Of a stretch of 64,000 bases of DNA, positions 60,845 through 64,000 are shown piece by piece. The first letter of the stretch is position 1, and each line of letters starts with the position of its first letter. The position numbers were made by a program, and so were the translations under genes. A model generated the notes under the pieces. That model made no database searches. It worked only from the letters and a program-made list of their open reading frames with translations, and was not told where the DNA came from. The stretch is from Saccharina japonica (taxonomy: Eukaryota > Sar > Phaeophyceae > Laminariales > Laminariaceae): assembly GCA_008828725.1 (NCBI GenBank), contig MEHQ01000688.1, positions 62,001 through 126,000 on the forward strand, in the 5' to 3' direction.

Positions 60845-61519
60845 AAGATGATAGCGACAGCAAACAGATTGCGGCGGCAACAGCGGAGAAAACGGCAATG
60901 CTGACGCCGCCATCCCAACCACGTAGCAAGCGGCAGCACGCCGTCGGTTAGCAGCAGCACCAGCTCCAGCAAGAAGAACATGTTACAGCAGAACACAGCA
61001 GCAGAAGGGCAGAAGCAACAGCTCCAACTTCGAAGCTCGGCATACAGTTTAGATCATCGGCGACCTCGCGTAGTGCTGGTGCAGCTGCTGCTGGTACATC
61101 AATCGGTGTTTGAATATAATAAGATCAACGATGTGGATTCGAGATGTCGCACAAGTCCGTATTGTATGTAGGATGTATGCTATACGAGCACAGGCGAGCA
61201 GCCGAAGAAGCTTCTGCCACAACACGAAGTTTGCGCAGAGAGAGCGTGGCATAGCACCACCTCAGCGGCGCCTCGAACCCCACCGGCGCGAGCTGGTGAT
61301 TGTTGTGTTGTGTCTACAGCCGTTCATGGTGGGTGTGCTATGAGCGCGTTGTGTCACTCTAGAGCCAAGGAGGACCAGGTAGGTACGTAAATTAAATGTA
61401 GAGAAGACTGCTGCTGCTGCTGCTGCCTCAAATACAACCCTTGTATAACTTGTGTACGATGTCATAACGTTAATGTGTGTCCGTGTTGCATGCATACCCG
61501 ATTCCCCGGTATCGAGGCC

Positions 61520-62068
61520 GCACCGATCACCGCCGGTATTGTGGTCGAGGGTATACCGGTACCGGGGGTATATTCGGGTAGGCGTACCGAACTTACCGAA
61601 GTGTCGGGTACCGGTATTGACAAAGTACCGAACTTACCGAAGTGTCGGGTACCGGTATTGGAAGTACCGAACTTACCGAAGTGTCGGGTACCGGTATCGC
61701 AACAATACCGAACTTACCGAAGTGTCGGGTACCGGTATTGAAAAATTACCGAACTTACCGAAGTGTTCGGTAGGGTATCGAGCCCGGTACCGAACAAATA
61801 CCGGTACCCCCGGTATTGCGGTCGAGGGTATACCGGTACCTGGGGTATATTTGGGCGGGCGTACCGAACATACCGAAGTGTCGGGTACCGGAACGGGAAA
61901 ATTACCGAACTTACCGAAGTGTCGGGTACCGGTATTGACTAAATACCGAACTTACCGAAGTGTCGGGTACCGGTATTGAGGCCATACCGAACTTACCGAA
62001 GTGTCGGGTACCGGTATTTTCCGAGAAAATACCCCCGGTATACTTCGGTACGTACCCTACCGAACATA
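61520..62068 (+). repeat. S2b minisatellite, second copy
   Basis: Duplicate of 24625-25173, same unit count. Confidence 0.85.
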
Positions 62069-62294
62069 CCTTTGAAAATATATTTGCCTGACGTAATCCA
62101 GTGAATCAAGTCACTGGGAATTAGGGGTTTCCTCTGGCCACATCTCGCATGTCACGCCCGCGGCTACCAACAGTGCAAGCTACAAACACGGGGGACACGG
62201 AGCAGCAACGCCATCTCCCTCTGCGGACCAGCTGCACACAAACACCGCAAGACGTCTGGCCCAGTTGCGTTCTGCAGCTCCTCTTCGTTCCGAA

Positions 62295-62627
62295 ATGGAC
62301 GACGGCGCGTCTTGCAGGACGAACAAGCAAAAGTTGCCGGCCAATCTGTCAAATGACCCGTTGGACATCTATGAGGCCATCCAAGTCCTGGTGGAGAAGA
62401 GCATTCCGCAGCAGGAGATCAAGAGGTGTGCCTGGTCGCAGCAGAAGCCGCAGCGGAACCGGAAGGTGGGAGCTGCCGCTGCTGTTGGGAGCTGCAGCAG
62501 CACTGGTGGACAGTCGGGCCTAGGGGCCCTCTTTCCCCAGCCCGAGGGGGAGAACGGGACTTTTCGAGATAAGGCGTTTGAATTGGAGCGCGCGCTTTGG
62601 AAAGCTCGGAGGTGCCCGCCAAAGAAG
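62295..62627 (+). CDS. Candidate first exon, second copy (weak)
   Basis: Duplicate of 25400-25732 with the same putative donor. Conservation between the copies carries no information about coding because the whole region is identical. Confidence 0.25.
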
Positions 62628-63060
62628 GTAGGCGTCTTGGTGTTGATGAGGTTGCTTGCTTGCTTGCCTGCTGCTGGTGCTGATGGTGCTGATGCTGCTG
62701 TTGCTCCTGCTGTCGCTGTTAATGTAAGGTCCGCGCCGCATATTCTGTTTCCTTTGCTCCTTGCTATATTTTCTTCCTAATTGGTGCTATGTCGTGTATG
62801 CTTGGTGCATGTTCCGACGCTCGGTGTACATGTGTACGTTTGCTTTTTTAATTTTAAAAAAATACATCAGCTGTGAGAACGACCAATTGAATGGTTGAAG
62901 CTCAACTTTGGAAGCTGTTGTTTCAAGCGTTCTGCTCCTCTGACAGCATCAACAACACCAATATCTGAATCCCAGACGCAACACTGCTCCCACCCCCCCG
63001 CTAGACTAAATATTCTAAAACAAAGTTACTGTTGTTTTTGTTGTTTTCGTTGCTGTTTTC

Positions 63061-63061
63061 G

Positions 63062-63128
<67 letters not shown>

Positions 63129-63129
63129 G
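63061..63129 (+). repeat. GTT run, second copy
   Basis: Same length as 26166-26234; lies just before the point where the two copies begin to diverge. Confidence 0.9.
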
Positions 63130-63687
63130 TGTTTTCGCCTGTCTCACACTCTCACAGGCCATCTTTCAGGCCATCTCTTACGGATTTGTTTTTTTACTGA
63201 CAATTTGAGGAGTTATCGGGCGTCCAAACCAGACGTGGGTGTTTCAGGTATCAACCTATCATTACCCGAGTGTTTGAGATCGCTTTTGGGCAGCCAGTTC
63301 TAACAAACAATATACAACAGCAGCACGAGGAATACGTTGTTACTTGTATATACTTGTACGCGAAAACGCCCCCGAGAAATATCGTCCCTGGTAGAGGCCG
63401 GTATATTATCGTAAATCGCCATGATATGATCCATATATATACGAAGTATGACTATTAATAGTGGCACCTTGAACTATGCCAGCGCGGGCCCGGTATATCG
63501 GACAAAAACAAAAATATCAAAGAATAACTGGGCCACGATCCGCACCCTACAACGCGATCCATTGATGATCAGGGTAAACTGACACACTCTATGCCGGGGG
63601 TATTGTAACAGACAAAAAAACTGATACAAAACAAAATAATAGGTGCGGCCACCACCAACAGGTACAAACGCAGTCATCCACGTACCA

Positions 63688-63870
63688 GCCGACCCACCCA
63701 CACCCCCACACTCCCAACCCATCCACCGACACACGCACCAACCGATCCACCCACCCACTACTACAGTACGTACAGCAGGAGCTTCACCCACACAAAACCC
63801 ACCCACCCGCGTACGTACGCACCAACCAATATACACAAGCACCAACCGATCCACCCATCACCCACAACAA
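63688..63870 (+). repeat. CCCA-rich microsatellite cluster, second copy
   Basis: Shorter version of 26780-27002 with fewer CCCA units and a missing block. Confidence 0.8.
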
Positions 63871-64000
63871 CAGTAGTAGTTAGTGTGTTGACAGTATACA
63901 GCAGCACAGGACGTACAGCAGTAGTATAAGTTGTAGATAACCCATGTGCAGCAGCAACAACAGCAGCAGCAGTACCCTTGTTTAGCATGTACGTACAGCA

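Larger units (their letters stand above)
36898..64000. repeat. Second copy of the 36.9-kb-period direct duplication
   Basis: Direct repeat of 1-27135, beginning inside the ankyrin gene and running to the window edge, where it corresponds to base 27135 of the first copy. It is nearly identical up to 63202 and clearly divergent after that. Trinucleotide runs keep the same length in both copies (26 serine codons; the GTT run at 63061-63128), which is unexpected for old copies because such runs change length quickly. Confidence 0.97.

Noticed and set aside
1-64000. Circular molecule assembled past its own end
   Set aside because: The overlap would be near-identical to its end, but the copies become clearly divergent after 26307/63202, which argues against a simple wrap-around.

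Overview
This is nuclear DNA of a eukaryote, most likely a stramenopile and plausibly a brown alga. The best evidence is the one convincing gene: an intronless F-box-like/ankyrin protein built from 27-residue units of the NGCPWD...TC..AA..GHLDILQWAR type, a style common in brown algae, oomycetes and some giant viruses. The rest has very low gene density, many CAG/AGT/GTT microsatellites, minisatellites and decayed transposons. I saw no bacterial operon, rRNA, tRNA or CRISPR array.

The dominant structure is a long direct duplication. Bases 1-27135 recur at 36898-64000 (offset +36897, then +36895 after a 2-bp indel near 21815). Up to 26307/63202 I found only seven differences, and the microsatellites have equal length. 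Beyond that point the copies suddenly differ at roughly one base in ten, with indels. The window therefore holds one 36.9-kb period plus most of a second. It is either a very recent tandem segmental duplication (with or without gene conversion) or a false duplication made by the assembler from two haplotypes.

Layout of the repeated segment (first-copy coordinates): 1-522 is the 3' end of the ankyrin gene. From 1.0 to 12.1 kb lie six members of a small TIR element (family A), a TIR-bounded 40-bp minisatellite (S1, 3.97-4.47 kb) and a foldback element nested in A2. From 10.7 to 14.0 kb lies a fossil tyrosine-recombinase retrotransposon (RT, RNase H, recombinase) interrupted by A6. At 15.2-15.8 kb is one copy of an unnamed repeat (family C) carrying two divergent conserved peptides. 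A PIF/Harbinger-like transposase remnant is at 16.6-16.8 kb. From 19.3 to 25.2 kb come hairpins, a telomere-like heptamer tract, minisatellites S3 and S2 and a nested inverted repeat D. A weak candidate exon lies at 25.4 kb, and GTT and CCCA microsatellites at 26.2-27.0 kb.

The single-copy part (27.1-36.9 kb) holds a minus-strand Ty1/Copia Gag fossil (about 28.7-30.1 kb), an AGT/ACT inverted microsatellite, the second family C locus (31.6-32.4 kb), an array of CTTCCATnGAAG palindromes (32.9-33.3 kb) and the complete ankyrin gene (35554-37419). Its 3' end opens the second copy of the duplication.

The genes do not form a pathway. The window reads as repeat-rich intergenic sequence with one ankyrin gene caught in a duplication. 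The most novel-looking items are family A, family C, and the shared design of the two minisatellites S1 and S2: arrays of about 40 bp with an ACCGAAC...ACCG.AG core, bounded by inverted ends.
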